Of a DNA stretch of 47,418 nt, positions 8,261 through 18,646 are shown piece by piece. The position numbers and the translations under genes are program-made. A model generated the notes under the pieces. It was not told where the DNA came from. It ran no database searches and saw nothing but the letters and a program-made list of their open reading frames with translations. Source of the DNA: Planifilum fulgidum (GTDB taxonomy: Bacteria; Bacillota; Bacilli; Thermoactinomycetales; DSM-44946); NCBI RefSeq assembly GCF_900113175.1, contig NZ_FOOK01000028.1, positions 1 through 47,418 of the forward strand. Reading direction: 5' to 3'. Every line of letters begins with the position of its first letter. The stretch's first letter is position 1.

Positions 8261-8626
8261 ATGGCGGTTGAAATGTCCACCTCCCTCGGCCGCATTGACG
8301 TGTCGGAAGAGGTGATCGGCACCATTGCGGGTGCCGCGGCGATGGATTGTTACGGACTGGTGGGAATGGCTTCCCGAAGCCAGTTGAAGGACGGAATTTC
8401 CGAGTTGCTCGGATGGGAAAATTTGAACAAGGGAATTGAAGTGCGCACCGAGAACGGAGAGTTGGTGGTCGATCTCCACATCATTGTCAGTTACGGCACC
8501 AAGATCTCCGAGGTGGCGCACAACGTGCAGTCCAAGGTGAAGTACACCCTGAACCAAATGGTCGGATTGACGGTGAACCGGGTCAACGTCTTTGTTCAGG
8601 GTGTGCGTCTGGTGAATGAGGATTGA
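8261..8626 (+). CDS. yloU: Asp23/Gls24-family envelope stress protein YloU
   Basis: A 121-residue Asp23/Gls24 protein with typical DVSEEVIGTIAG, GLVGM and the C-terminal VNVFVQGVRL. In Firmicutes these proteins act near the membrane and envelope, and yloU almost always precedes the fatty acid kinase gene, as here (12 bases apart). ATG 8261 was chosen because AAGGAGG (8247-8253) sits 7 bases upstream. The exact biochemical role is unknown. Confidence 0.93.
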   Translation: MAVEMSTSLGRIDVSEEVIGTIAGAAAMDCYGLVGMASRSQLKDGISELLGWENLNKGIEVRTENGELVVDLHIIVSYGTKISEVAHNVQSKVKYTLNQMVGLTVNRVNVFVQGVRLVNED

Positions 8627-8638
8627 GGGGGATACGGT

Positions 8639-10315
8639 TTGACACACAAGATTGATGCGGCTTGCTTTCATCGGATGATACGCGGCGGCGCCCGTTTCCT
8701 CCGGAAAAATGAGGAGCGGGTGAACGCATTGAACGTATTTCCGGTTCCGGACGGCGACACGGGCACCAACATGAACCTGACGCTCTCCTCGGGAGTGAGG
8801 GAAATGGACAAGGTTCCCTCTTCCTCGCGGGTGGGCGATTTGGCGGAAGCCCTTTCAAAGGGCCTCCTGATGGGGGCCAGGGGCAATTCGGGGGTGATTT
8901 TGTCCCAGCTCTTTCGCGGTTTTTCCAAGGCAGTGGCGGGTAAGGAGACCATCGGCGCCCGGGAGCTGGCAGAGGCGTTTAAACGGGGCGTCGATATGGC
9001 ATACAAGGCGGTCATGAAACCGGTCGAGGGGACCATTCTGACCGTTTCCCGGGAAGCGGCGGATATGGGGGTGATCCGTTCCCGGCAGACGGAGGATCCG
9101 GTGGAAGTCCTGGCGGAAATGTTGTCCGGGGCCCGGAAATCCTTGGAGAGGACGCCCCAACTGCTGCCGATCTTGGCGGAGACGAATGTCGTCGATGCCG
9201 GCGGGCAAGGATTGGTGTATATCCTGGAGGGCTTTTTGTCCGCTCTCCGGGGAGAGGAGATTTCAGGGGACGACTTTTTCGACGACAGGGAGGACGGCAC
9301 CCTCGCCTCCGTCGCCCACGGCGAGACGGCCCAGTCGAAGATCGATCCGGCGACGATCGAACATGGTTACTGCACGGAGTTCATCATTCGCCGAAAGGAT
9401 GCGGGAACCTTCGACGAGGGGGCTTTCCGGGGAGAGATGGGCGCCTTCGGCGATTCCCTGCTGGTGATTGTCGATGACGAATTGGTCAAGGTACATATCC
9501 ATTCGGAACGTCCCGGCGATGTCCTGAATTTCGCCCAGAAGTTCGGCGATCTGACGAACATCAAGATCGAAAACATGCGGGAACAGCATGCCCATTGGTC
9601 GGGTGCCGACGCGCCCTCGAAGCGGGAGACGGTATCCCCGGAGCCGGCGGCGGAGCGCAAGGACCACGGCGTCGTTGCGGTGGCTTCCGGCGAGGGAGTT
9701 GTCAAGATGTTCCGCAGTCTGGGCGCCGACGGAGTGATCGAGGGCGGCCAGACGATGAATCCCAGCACGGAAGACATCGTGAAGGCGATTCGGGGTTTGT
9801 CCGCCGATCACGTGTTTGTCCTTCCCAACAACAAGAACATCATCATGGCCGCGGAGCAGGCGGCGGAGCTGGTGGATGTCCCGGTGACGGTGCTCCCGAC
9901 CCGCACCGTGCTTCAGGGCCTGACGGCGCTGATCGCCTTTGATCCCGATGCCGATGCGGAGAGGAACCGGGAAAAGATGATGAAAGCGCTCGAGGGCGTT
10001 CGCTGCGGCGAGGTCACCTATGCGGTGCGGGATTCCCAGGTGAACGGCCATTCGATCAAGGAAGGGGACTTCATCGGAATCTACGAAGGAAAGATCGAGA
10101 CGGTCGGCGGAAGCCTGATCGCCACTTCCAGGGACCTTCTGCAGAAGATGCTCGCCCGGGGCGGGGAACTGGTCACCATTCTGTATGGAAAGGACGTGAC
10201 CGACGCCCAGGTGAAGGAATTGTCCGATTTTCTGGCGAGAAACTATCCCGATGTGGAGAGCGAAATTCATTACGGAGGTCAGCCGCTGTATTTCTTCCTC
10301 ATCACCATCGAGTAG
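8639..10315 (+). CDS. fakA: Fatty acid kinase catalytic subunit FakA (YloV)
   Basis: Phosphorylates fatty acids held by a FakB/DegV protein, giving acyl-phosphate for PlsY or PlsX. The N-terminal DhaL-like domain (about 1-200) carries the Mg/ATP-binding FPVPDGDTGTNM at 34-45. A middle domain and a C-terminal DegV-like domain follow. At 558 residues the length is typical. It starts at TTG 8639 behind GAGGGGG. The adjacent downstream gene encodes its likely fatty-acid-binding partner. Confidence 0.94.
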   Translation: MTHKIDAACFHRMIRGGARFLRKNEERVNALNVFPVPDGDTGTNMNLTLSSGVREMDKVPSSSRVGDLAEALSKGLLMGARGNSGVILSQLFRGFSKAVAGKETIGARELAEAFKRGVDMAYKAVMKPVEGTILTVSREAADMGVIRSRQTEDPVEVLAEMLSGARKSLERTPQLLPILAETNVVDAGGQGLVYILEGFLSALRGEEISGDDFFDDREDGTLASVAHGETAQSKIDPATIEHGYCTEFIIRRKDAGTFDEGAFRGEMGAFGDSLLVIVDDELVKVHIHSERPGDVLNFAQKFGDLTNIKIENMREQHAHWSGADAPSKRETVSPEPAAERKDHGVVAVASGEGVVKMFRSLGADGVIEGGQTMNPSTEDIVKAIRGLSADHVFVLPNNKNIIMAAEQAAELVDVPVTVLPTRTVLQGLTALIAFDPDADAERNREKMMKALEGVRCGEVTYAVRDSQVNGHSIKEGDFIGIYEGKIETVGGSLIATSRDLLQKMLARGGELVTILYGKDVTDAQVKELSDFLARNYPDVESEIHYGGQPLYFFLITIE

Positions 10316-10330
10316 CGGGAGGTGCTCCAC

Positions 10331-11185
10331 GTGGGCCGAGTGAAAGTGATCACGGACAGCACGGCGGATATTCCCGCCGAATTGATTCGGGAACTGGACA
10401 TCGGAGTGGTGCCCCTGAAGGTGCATATGGGGGGGACCTCTTATCTTGACGGCGTGACCATCAAAGCGGAGGAGTTTTACCGGAAGCTGCGCGAGTCCTC
10501 GGAACTTCCGACCACATCCCAGCCGTCGCCGATCGATTTTGTGGAGGCGTATCGGGAAGCGGCCAAGGAGGGAGACACGGACATTTTGTCCATCCATCTT
10601 TCTTCGGCCCTGAGCGGCACCTATCAATCGGCCCTCTTGGCCAAGTCGATGGTGGAAAACGAGTTCAAGGTGACGGTGCTGGATTCGAAAAAGGCCTCCT
10701 TTGCCATCGGTCTGATCGTTGTGGAAGTGGCCCGGGCGGCCAAGGCCGGGAAGTCGATCGATGAGTGCGTCGCCCTGGCCAACCGGATGATCGAGAAAGA
10801 GCAGGTCCTGTTTTTGGTGGACACGCTGGATTATCTGCAGAAGGGGGGAAGGATCGGCAAGGCAGCGGCCCTTGTCGGATCGCTGCTGAATATCAAGCCG
10901 ATTCTCTCCCTCAGCGATCAGGGGGAAGTCTGCCCCGTCGACAAGGTGAGAGGCGGGAGCAAGGCGGAGGCCCGGGTGTTCGAATTGCTTCGCGAGAAAG
11001 TGGCGGCCGGAAGCCGGGTGATTGCCGGAGTGGTCCACGCCGAACGGAAGGCCAAGGCGGAGGAATGGGCCGACAAATTGAGAGAACTATATGAGGTGAA
11101 GGAATTGACGATCACCGATGTGGGCCCGGTGATCGGCACCCACACGGGCCCCGGCGTGGTCGGCATCATCCTTTATGCGGAATGA
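10331..11185 (+). CDS. fakB: DegV-family fatty-acid-binding protein, probable FakB
   Basis: A 284-residue DegV protein: KVITDSTADIP at the N-terminus, TTSQPSP, the IHLSSALSGTYQSA fatty-acid-binding loop and a C-terminal THTGPGVVG. DegV proteins bind one fatty acid and present the carboxylate to FakA. GTG 10331 was chosen over GTG 10322 because GGGAGG (10317-10322) gives an 8-base spacer. Only 15 bases separate it from fakA, so both subunits of the kinase appear to be made together. B. subtilis has no such gene next to yloV. Confidence 0.88.
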   Translation: MGRVKVITDSTADIPAELIRELDIGVVPLKVHMGGTSYLDGVTIKAEEFYRKLRESSELPTTSQPSPIDFVEAYREAAKEGDTDILSIHLSSALSGTYQSALLAKSMVENEFKVTVLDSKKASFAIGLIVVEVARAAKAGKSIDECVALANRMIEKEQVLFLVDTLDYLQKGGRIGKAAALVGSLLNIKPILSLSDQGEVCPVDKVRGGSKAEARVFELLREKVAAGSRVIAGVVHAERKAKAEEWADKLRELYEVKELTITDVGPVIGTHTGPGVVGIILYAE

Positions 11186-11261
11186 TTCCGCAGGGCAAAG
11201 CGCAGTTGATGGCTCCCGCCGCTTTGTGACCGGGACGGGGAGTCGGTGGGGAGGGAAATGC

Positions 11262-11921
11262 ATGAAATATCGTTCGGTGTTTGACATCATCGGCCCGGTG
11301 ATGATCGGTCCTTCCAGCTCCCACACGGCGGGGGCCGCCCGGATCGGCCGGGCCGCCCGGCGATTGTTCGGGAGAAAGCCCGACCGGGTGTTGGTGACGC
11401 TGTACGGCTCCTTTGCCAAGACCTACCGGGGGCACGGCACGGACATCGCCCTGATCGGCGGGGTGCTCGATTTTGACACCTTCGACAAGCGGATCGTGAA
11501 ATCCCTGGAAATCGCCCGGGAGCAGGGGATCCGGGTGGAGTTCCGGGAATCGGAGGAGGTGCCCGAGCATCCCAACACGGTTCGGCTCCGCCTGGAAGAC
11601 GGGCGGGGAGCGATGGAGGTGGTCGGCGTTTCCATCGGGGGCGGCAAGATGGAAATCGTGGAGTTGAACGGTTTCGAACTGAAGATGACCGGCAACTCCC
11701 CGACCCTGCTCGTTCCGCACCAGGATCGTTACGGAGCGATTGCCGCCGTCGCCGGGGTCCTTGCCCGGCATCGGATCAACATCGGGTATATGCAGGTCTC
11801 CCGCAAGGAAAAGGGGTCTGAAGCCCTGATGATCATCGAGACGGACCAGCCGGTGGAGCAGGAGGTGCTGGATGAGATCGCCGCCCAGCCGGGGATCGAG
11901 GGGGCCACTCTGTTCGCCTGA
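11262..11921 (+). CDS. sdaAB: L-serine dehydratase, iron-sulfur type, beta subunit
   Basis: Together with the alpha subunit it deaminates L-serine to pyruvate and ammonia. The sequence MKYRSVFDIIGPVMIGPSSS and the SHTAGAARIGR segment are characteristic. The C-terminal part (about 148-219) is an ACT domain, a likely serine-binding regulatory module. At 219 residues it matches B. subtilis SdaAB (220). ATG 11262 follows GGGGAGGG; an upstream in-frame extension overlaps fakB and lacks a ribosome site. Confidence 0.96.
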   Translation: MKYRSVFDIIGPVMIGPSSSHTAGAARIGRAARRLFGRKPDRVLVTLYGSFAKTYRGHGTDIALIGGVLDFDTFDKRIVKSLEIAREQGIRVEFRESEEVPEHPNTVRLRLEDGRGAMEVVGVSIGGGKMEIVELNGFELKMTGNSPTLLVPHQDRYGAIAAVAGVLARHRINIGYMQVSRKEKGSEALMIIETDQPVEQEVLDEIAAQPGIEGATLFA

Positions 11922-11948
11922 ATGTCGTGTCCGAAAGGAGACGGGTGT

Positions 11949-12839
11949 ATGAGATTTCGAACCGTAGCTGAGCTGGTGGAGATTGCCGAGTCGGAGGGCA
12001 TTCCCATCTCCGAAGTGATGATCCGCTCTGAAATGGAGGCGACGGGACAGACCCGGGAGCGGATTATTAAAAAAATGGAAGAAAGCCTGGAGGTCATGGA
12101 AAAGGCCATCCGCCGCGGCCTGGAGGAGGAGGTTCGCTCCCGCAGCGGATTGACGGGCGGAGACGCCCGCCGCATCGATCAATACCGAAGGAGCGCCAAG
12201 GTGTTGCTTTCCGGCAGCCACGTGCTGGATGCCGTCGCCAAGGCGACCGCCACCTCCGAGGTGAACGCGGCGATGGGGACGATCGTGGCCACACCGACGG
12301 CCGGTTCCTGCGGCATTCTTCCGGGGTGCGTATTCGCCGCGGCGGAAATTTTGGGAAGCGACCGGGAGCAGATGGTGCGCGCCCTGTTTGTCGGCGGAGC
12401 CATCGGATATGTGATCGCCAACAATGCGTTTATCTCCGGAGCGGCGGGGGGTTGCCAGGCGGAAGTGGGTTCCGCCACGGGAATGGCCGCTGCGGCGGTG
12501 GTGGAGATGGCCGGAGGAACGCCTTCCATGTCGGCGGAGGCGGTGGCCATCGCATTGAAAAACATGCTCGGCCTTGTGTGCGATCCCGTGGCCACGTTGG
12601 TGGAGGCTCCCTGCGTCAAGCGCAACGCGATGGGAGCGGCCATCGCCATGGTGGCGGCCGACATGGCCCTGGCCGGCGTCCGGAGCGTGATCCCCACGGA
12701 TGAGGTGATCGAGGCGATGTACCGGATCGGTCGCGATATGCCGGTGTCGCTGAAGGAGACGGCCTTGGGAGGGCTGGCGGCCACCCCGACGGGTCGGGCG
12801 CTGGAGCGCAAGATCTTCGGGACGCCGACGAAGGAATGA
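11949..12839 (+). CDS. sdaAA: L-serine dehydratase, iron-sulfur type, alpha subunit
   Basis: The catalytic subunit that carries the oxygen-sensitive [4Fe-4S] cluster. Likely ligands are C169 (AAGGCQAE), C211 (GLVCDP) and C222 (APCVKRN); the substrate loop TPTAGSCGILPG is also present. Length is 296 residues, as in Bacillus (300). I start at ATG 11949, 8 bases after AAAGGAG; an ATG directly after the sdaAB stop (11922) has no ribosome site. The stop overlaps recG by 4 bases. Confidence 0.96.
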   Translation: MRFRTVAELVEIAESEGIPISEVMIRSEMEATGQTRERIIKKMEESLEVMEKAIRRGLEEEVRSRSGLTGGDARRIDQYRRSAKVLLSGSHVLDAVAKATATSEVNAAMGTIVATPTAGSCGILPGCVFAAAEILGSDREQMVRALFVGGAIGYVIANNAFISGAAGGCQAEVGSATGMAAAAVVEMAGGTPSMSAEAVAIALKNMLGLVCDPVATLVEAPCVKRNAMGAAIAMVAADMALAGVRSVIPTDEVIEAMYRIGRDMPVSLKETALGGLAATPTGRALERKIFGTPTKE

Positions 12840-14884
12840 AGTTGTCGGAAATCCCCGTCACCCAAGTGGCCGGCGTGGGGGAAAAGCGGGCGGAAGATCT
12901 GCACCGGTTGGGGATTGAAACGGTGGAGGATCTTTTGACCTATTTTCCCTTTCGGTACGATGACAACCGGTTGACCGACCTGAAAAGGGCCGGCCACGGG
13001 GAGCGGATCACCGTCCGGGGGGAGGTGTTCGGGGAGACGAGCATTCGCTGGTACGGCAGGAAAAAGTCCCGCCTCAGCGGAAAACTGATGGTCGACGGTC
13101 TCCCCATCACCGTGATCTGGTTCAACCAGCCCTTTTTGCGGGACAAGCTTTTGCCCGGCAAGACGATCATCGTCGCCGGCAAGTGGGATCGCCGCCGCTT
13201 GCAGCTCACTGCGGAACGCACCCTGCTCGATCCCCGGCGGCAGGGGTTTGAAGCGGACCGATTGGCTCCCGTCTATTCCGTCTCCGGATCGATCAAGGTG
13301 CAGTGGCTGCGGAAAGCCATTCATCAAGCCTTTGTCCAGTTTGGACGCCATATTGAAGAGCCTCTCCCGGAAGCGCTGGTCCGTCGATACCGCCTGATGG
13401 ATCGGGCGAAAGCCATGTATCTCCTCCACTTTCCCCGGGGATGGGAAGAGGGGAGGCAGGCCCGGCGCCGGATGGTGTACGAGGAGCTTTTTTTGTACGA
13501 ACTGAAAATCATGGCTTTAAGGCGCCGGATCCGACGGGAATCGAGAGGGATTGCGCGCAAGCTGGACCGGAAACGGATCGAAGCGTTTATCGACGCCCTT
13601 CCCTTTCCCTTGACCCGTGCCCAACGCCGTGTGGTGGATGAGATTCTGACCGACATGGCGAAGGAGGAGCAGATGTACCGCCTTTTGCAGGGGGATGTGG
13701 GATCGGGGAAAACGGTGGTGGCGGCGATTGCCTTGTATGCCAATCATCTGAGCGGCTATCAGGGCGCCCTGATGGTGCCGACGGAAATCCTGGCGGAACA
13801 GCATGCCGAAACCCTCGGAAAGCTGCTGGAGCCCCGCGGGGTGCGCGTGGTGACGCTGACGGGGCGCCTGTCCGCACGGCAGAGGCGGGAAGTTCTCAGG
13901 GATATCGGCAACGGATCCGCCCACGTGGTGGTGGGAACCCATGCCCTGATTCAGGAGGGGGTGGAGTACCACCGGCTGGGCCTGGTGATCACCGACGAAC
14001 AGCACCGTTTCGGCGTGAAGCAGCGCGCCCGCCTGCGGGAAAAAGGGGAGTCTCCCGACGTGCTGTTCATGACGGCGACCCCCATTCCTCGCACGCTCGC
14101 AATCACCGCTTTCGGCGAGATGGATGTCTCCGTGATCGACGAGATGCCCAAGGGGAGACAGCCGGTGGAGACGCATTGGGTGAAACCCGATGTGTGGCCC
14201 CGGGTGATCCGGTTTATCGGCGAGCGGTGCCGGTCCGGGGAACAGGCCTATGTGATCTGCCCGCTGATTGAAGAGTCGGAAAAGATGGATCTGCAGAATG
14301 CCCAGGCCCTTTATGAAGAACTGACCAAAGCGCTGGCGCCCCTCCGGGTCGGACTGCTTCACGGCAAAATGGCGCCGGATCACAAGGATGAAGTGATGCG
14401 CCGCTTTGCGGCGGGGGATGTGCAGGTGCTGGTTTCCACCACGGTGGTGGAAGTGGGCGTCAACGTGCCCAGAGCGACCGTCATGGTAATCTATGACGCC
14501 GACCGCTTCGGGCTGGCCCAGTTGCATCAGCTTCGCGGCCGGGTCGGACGGGGCGGCGGCGAGGCGTTTTGCATTCTCGTGGCCGACCCGAAGTCGGAGA
14601 CGGGCGTGGAGCGCATGCGGATCCTGACGGAAACCGTGGACGGGTTTGAGATTGCCCGAAGGGACCTGGAGCTGCGGGGCCCCGGGGAATTTTTCGGCGT
14701 GAAGCAGAGCGGAATGCCGGAATTCCGCATTGCCGATCTGTCCCGGGATGAGCGGATTTTGGAAGTGGCCCGGGCGGACGCCTGGGAGCTCGTGTCCCGC
14801 TCGGACTTTTGGGAGCGGAAGGAATGGGCGCCGCTGCATGCTTTCCTGAAAAAGGAAGGTCTGGACAACCCGAGCCTGGATTAA
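12836..14884 (+). CDS. recG: ATP-dependent DNA helicase RecG
   Basis: A superfamily-2 helicase that reverses stalled forks and processes Holliday junctions. The N-terminal wedge (OB) domain covers about 50-150. The helicase core has Walker A GDVGSGKT (286-293), the DEQH box at 387-390, TATPIPRTLA, and the C-terminal QLRGRVGRG motif. Length is 682 residues, normal for the family. The ATGA overlap with sdaAA implies coupled translation. Confidence 0.97.
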   Translation: MKLSEIPVTQVAGVGEKRAEDLHRLGIETVEDLLTYFPFRYDDNRLTDLKRAGHGERITVRGEVFGETSIRWYGRKKSRLSGKLMVDGLPITVIWFNQPFLRDKLLPGKTIIVAGKWDRRRLQLTAERTLLDPRRQGFEADRLAPVYSVSGSIKVQWLRKAIHQAFVQFGRHIEEPLPEALVRRYRLMDRAKAMYLLHFPRGWEEGRQARRRMVYEELFLYELKIMALRRRIRRESRGIARKLDRKRIEAFIDALPFPLTRAQRRVVDEILTDMAKEEQMYRLLQGDVGSGKTVVAAIALYANHLSGYQGALMVPTEILAEQHAETLGKLLEPRGVRVVTLTGRLSARQRREVLRDIGNGSAHVVVGTHALIQEGVEYHRLGLVITDEQHRFGVKQRARLREKGESPDVLFMTATPIPRTLAITAFGEMDVSVIDEMPKGRQPVETHWVKPDVWPRVIRFIGERCRSGEQAYVICPLIEESEKMDLQNAQALYEELTKALAPLRVGLLHGKMAPDHKDEVMRRFAAGDVQVLVSTTVVEVGVNVPRATVMVIYDADRFGLAQLHQLRGRVGRGGGEAFCILVADPKSETGVERMRILTETVDGFEIARRDLELRGPGEFFGVKQSGMPEFRIADLSRDERILEVARADAWELVSRSDFWERKEWAPLHAFLKKEGLDNPSLD

Positions 14885-14970
14885 AGGCGTTTTTTCGGGC
14901 CGATATCCAAACCCCTTTTTCCTCCCGTGCATATTGTGCAGGGAGACAAAAACCAGTTGGGGGCTTGGGA

Positions 14971-15288
14971 GTGAAACCGGAAGCGAACGCCTTGTACGAA
15001 GAAGCGGCGCAGTATATCAACCGGGTGTTGGGCCGCAGAGCGGTAAGCGTCCGCCGCATCCATCGCGTGATCGAACAGGCGAAGCAGGTTCGCCGCTCCG
15101 GCGGGGCTTTCGCTCTGCTTCATTATTCGACGGAGTTGGTTCACCGTTTGTTTGCGCCGGATGAGGTTGAAAAGTTGAAGCGGTCGTCCCGGTACGGGGA
15201 ACTGGCCCGCCGATTGATCGATTTGATGGTTGAGGAGCGGGTCATCACCCGGCGGGAAGCGATGATGTTGAAGCGGGCGGTCCGTTGA
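14971..15288 (+). CDS. Unrecognised small basic helical protein
   Basis: A 105-residue protein starting at GTG 14971 that I cannot place in a family. It is predicted mostly helical and basic, with clusters such as RRAVSVRRIHR and KRSSRYGELARR, and ends MLKRAVR. There is no signal peptide, membrane segment or cysteine. The ribosome site is weak (GGGGG about 8 bases upstream), so the start is uncertain. It lies 86 bases after recG, exactly where B. subtilis instead has fapR. Codon use matches the neighbours, which supports a real gene; nucleic-acid binding is only a guess from charge. Confidence 0.6.
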   Translation: MKPEANALYEEAAQYINRVLGRRAVSVRRIHRVIEQAKQVRRSGGAFALLHYSTELVHRLFAPDEVEKLKRSSRYGELARRLIDLMVEERVITRREAMMLKRAVR

Positions 15289-15394
15289 GGACGCCCGAAG
15301 GGCGAGGAGAGGAAGTTTGCGGCAGGGCGACGGCCCGGCGTGTTGCCTTGCCGACGAAGCCAATACGGTTCGGGAAGGGAGGGGAACGTCTCCT

Positions 15395-15892
15395 TTGAAA
15401 AAAAAGAGGCAAGTGGTTCGTCCGCAGGTTCCCGGCATCGACCGGCCTCCTCGGTTCCAAAGGGGACGGGAAGCCGACCGGTTTTCCCCTCCGCCTCCTT
15501 TTTTTCCGGAAAAATTCCCCGAAGGGGGTTTACCTTGGATTCCGCGGATGGATGAAGCGTCTCCCCCAGATTTTCCGCGTCAGCGGGGGGAGCCGGCGCG
15601 GGATTTCCATTTCCGGGATTTGTGGGAGTGGGAGATGGAGATTCCTCCCCCGGATGAGTGGGAAGCGCTTTTCGACAGGGATGGGGAGGAAACGGGGGAA
15701 GGGAGAAAGAGCGCCCCGGAACCGGGGGGCGGAACCGGGCGGTTTCGCCCGAAAAATCCGTTTTCGCGGAAAGCAAGGCCGGTCCAGCCGTTGGAAAGCG
15801 TGGAAAAGCTGTCTCCTTCCTTTGATGAAACGGAAGTGCTGGACAATATGTGGACCCGTTCGCTCTTGAGGGGAAAAAGAAGGAGGAGTTGA
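15395..15892 (+). CDS. Unrecognised proline-rich, probably disordered protein
   Basis: A 165-residue protein from TTG 15395, preceded by GGAAGGGAGGGG. The N-terminus is basic (MKKKRQVVRPQ), the middle is rich in Pro, Phe, Glu and Arg (for example RFSPPPPFFPEKF and WEWEMEIPPPDEW), and the tail LDNMWTRSLLRGKRRRS is basic again. No domain, signal peptide or membrane helix is visible. The repeated Pro/aromatic blocks suggest an unfolded linker or a spore or surface-associated protein, but nothing in the sequence proves this. A strong terminator follows at once, which supports a genuine gene end. Confidence 0.5.
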   Translation: MKKKRQVVRPQVPGIDRPPRFQRGREADRFSPPPPFFPEKFPEGGLPWIPRMDEASPPDFPRQRGEPARDFHFRDLWEWEMEIPPPDEWEALFDRDGEETGEGRKSAPEPGGGTGRFRPKNPFSRKARPVQPLESVEKLSPSFDETEVLDNMWTRSLLRGKRRRS

Positions 15893-15893
15893 G

Positions 15894-15921
15894 GCCCGCC
15901 GAAGATTCGGCGGGCTTTTTT
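15894..15921 (+). terminator. Rho-independent terminator after the proline-rich gene
   Basis: GCCCGCCGAA (15894-15903) pairs with TTCGGCGGGC (15906-15915) and is followed by six T. It faces the minus-strand terminator at 15923-15955. Confidence 0.9.
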
Positions 15922-15922
15922 C

Positions 15923-16080
15923 AAAAAAAATCGGCTCCCGAATGCTTCGGGAGCCCATGGTATCCGCCCGGAGGCGGATACTGTATGGGAGAGGAGAAAC
16001 CGGAGGAAGAGCTTATGGGGAAACTTAGTCTTCGCGGTGACGGCATCCTCCTGTGCCGTCGCTACTATCTTTTCCCATGA
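15923..16080 (-). ncRNA. Structured RNA candidate upstream of rsmD (CsfG / ylbH-leader position)
   Basis: Three strong hairpins lie in a row. 16016-16077 is an imperfect 62-base hairpin with stems of 8, 4 and 9 bp. 15960-15981 has a perfect 9-bp stem. 15933-15955 has a perfect 10-bp stem and, on the minus strand, is followed by eight T (15930-15923), making a canonical terminator. A TATATT box (16092-16087) would start a minus-strand RNA close to 16080. Between the hairpins that RNA has an unpaired pyrimidine-rich tract (about 16010-15986). Upstream of ylbH (= rsmD), endospore formers carry the ylbH-leader motif and the forespore RNA CsfG, so position and architecture fit, but I could not align the sequence. 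Short ORFs of 31 codons (plus) and 40 codons (minus) overlap it and are weak alternatives. Confidence 0.45.
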
Positions 16081-16202
16081 AGAGGGAATATATACATTGT
16101 CATGTTATTTTTTGTGATCAGGGTGAATCTCTGCCGTTTTTCTCCCGGGGGTCTTTTGTGGTAGGATTATTTATGTTCAATCCGCCGCGGGGGGTGGTGG
16201 GG

Positions 16203-18527
<2,325 letters not shown>

Positions 18528-18646
18528 CTTCTTTCCTCCCGTTCTTGCAGTGTTTGATAACATGTCTACGCGACGGGCGACGGAAATAGACCGCTCGTCT
18601 ATCCTGCGGGGGGAGAATGTACCTTGGGGAAAAAGGGGGGAATTTT

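Noticed and set aside
9263-11038. A 591-codon minus-strand frame opposite fakA and fakB
   Set aside because: It crosses two real genes and has no ribosome site or recognisable domain.
15984-16079. A 31-codon plus-strand ORF inside the RNA candidate, and a 40-codon ORF on the minus strand
   Set aside because: The plus ORF has a GGAGG upstream but its codons coincide with paired stems; the minus ORF has its AGGAGG directly touching the ATG. RNA structure explains the sequence better.
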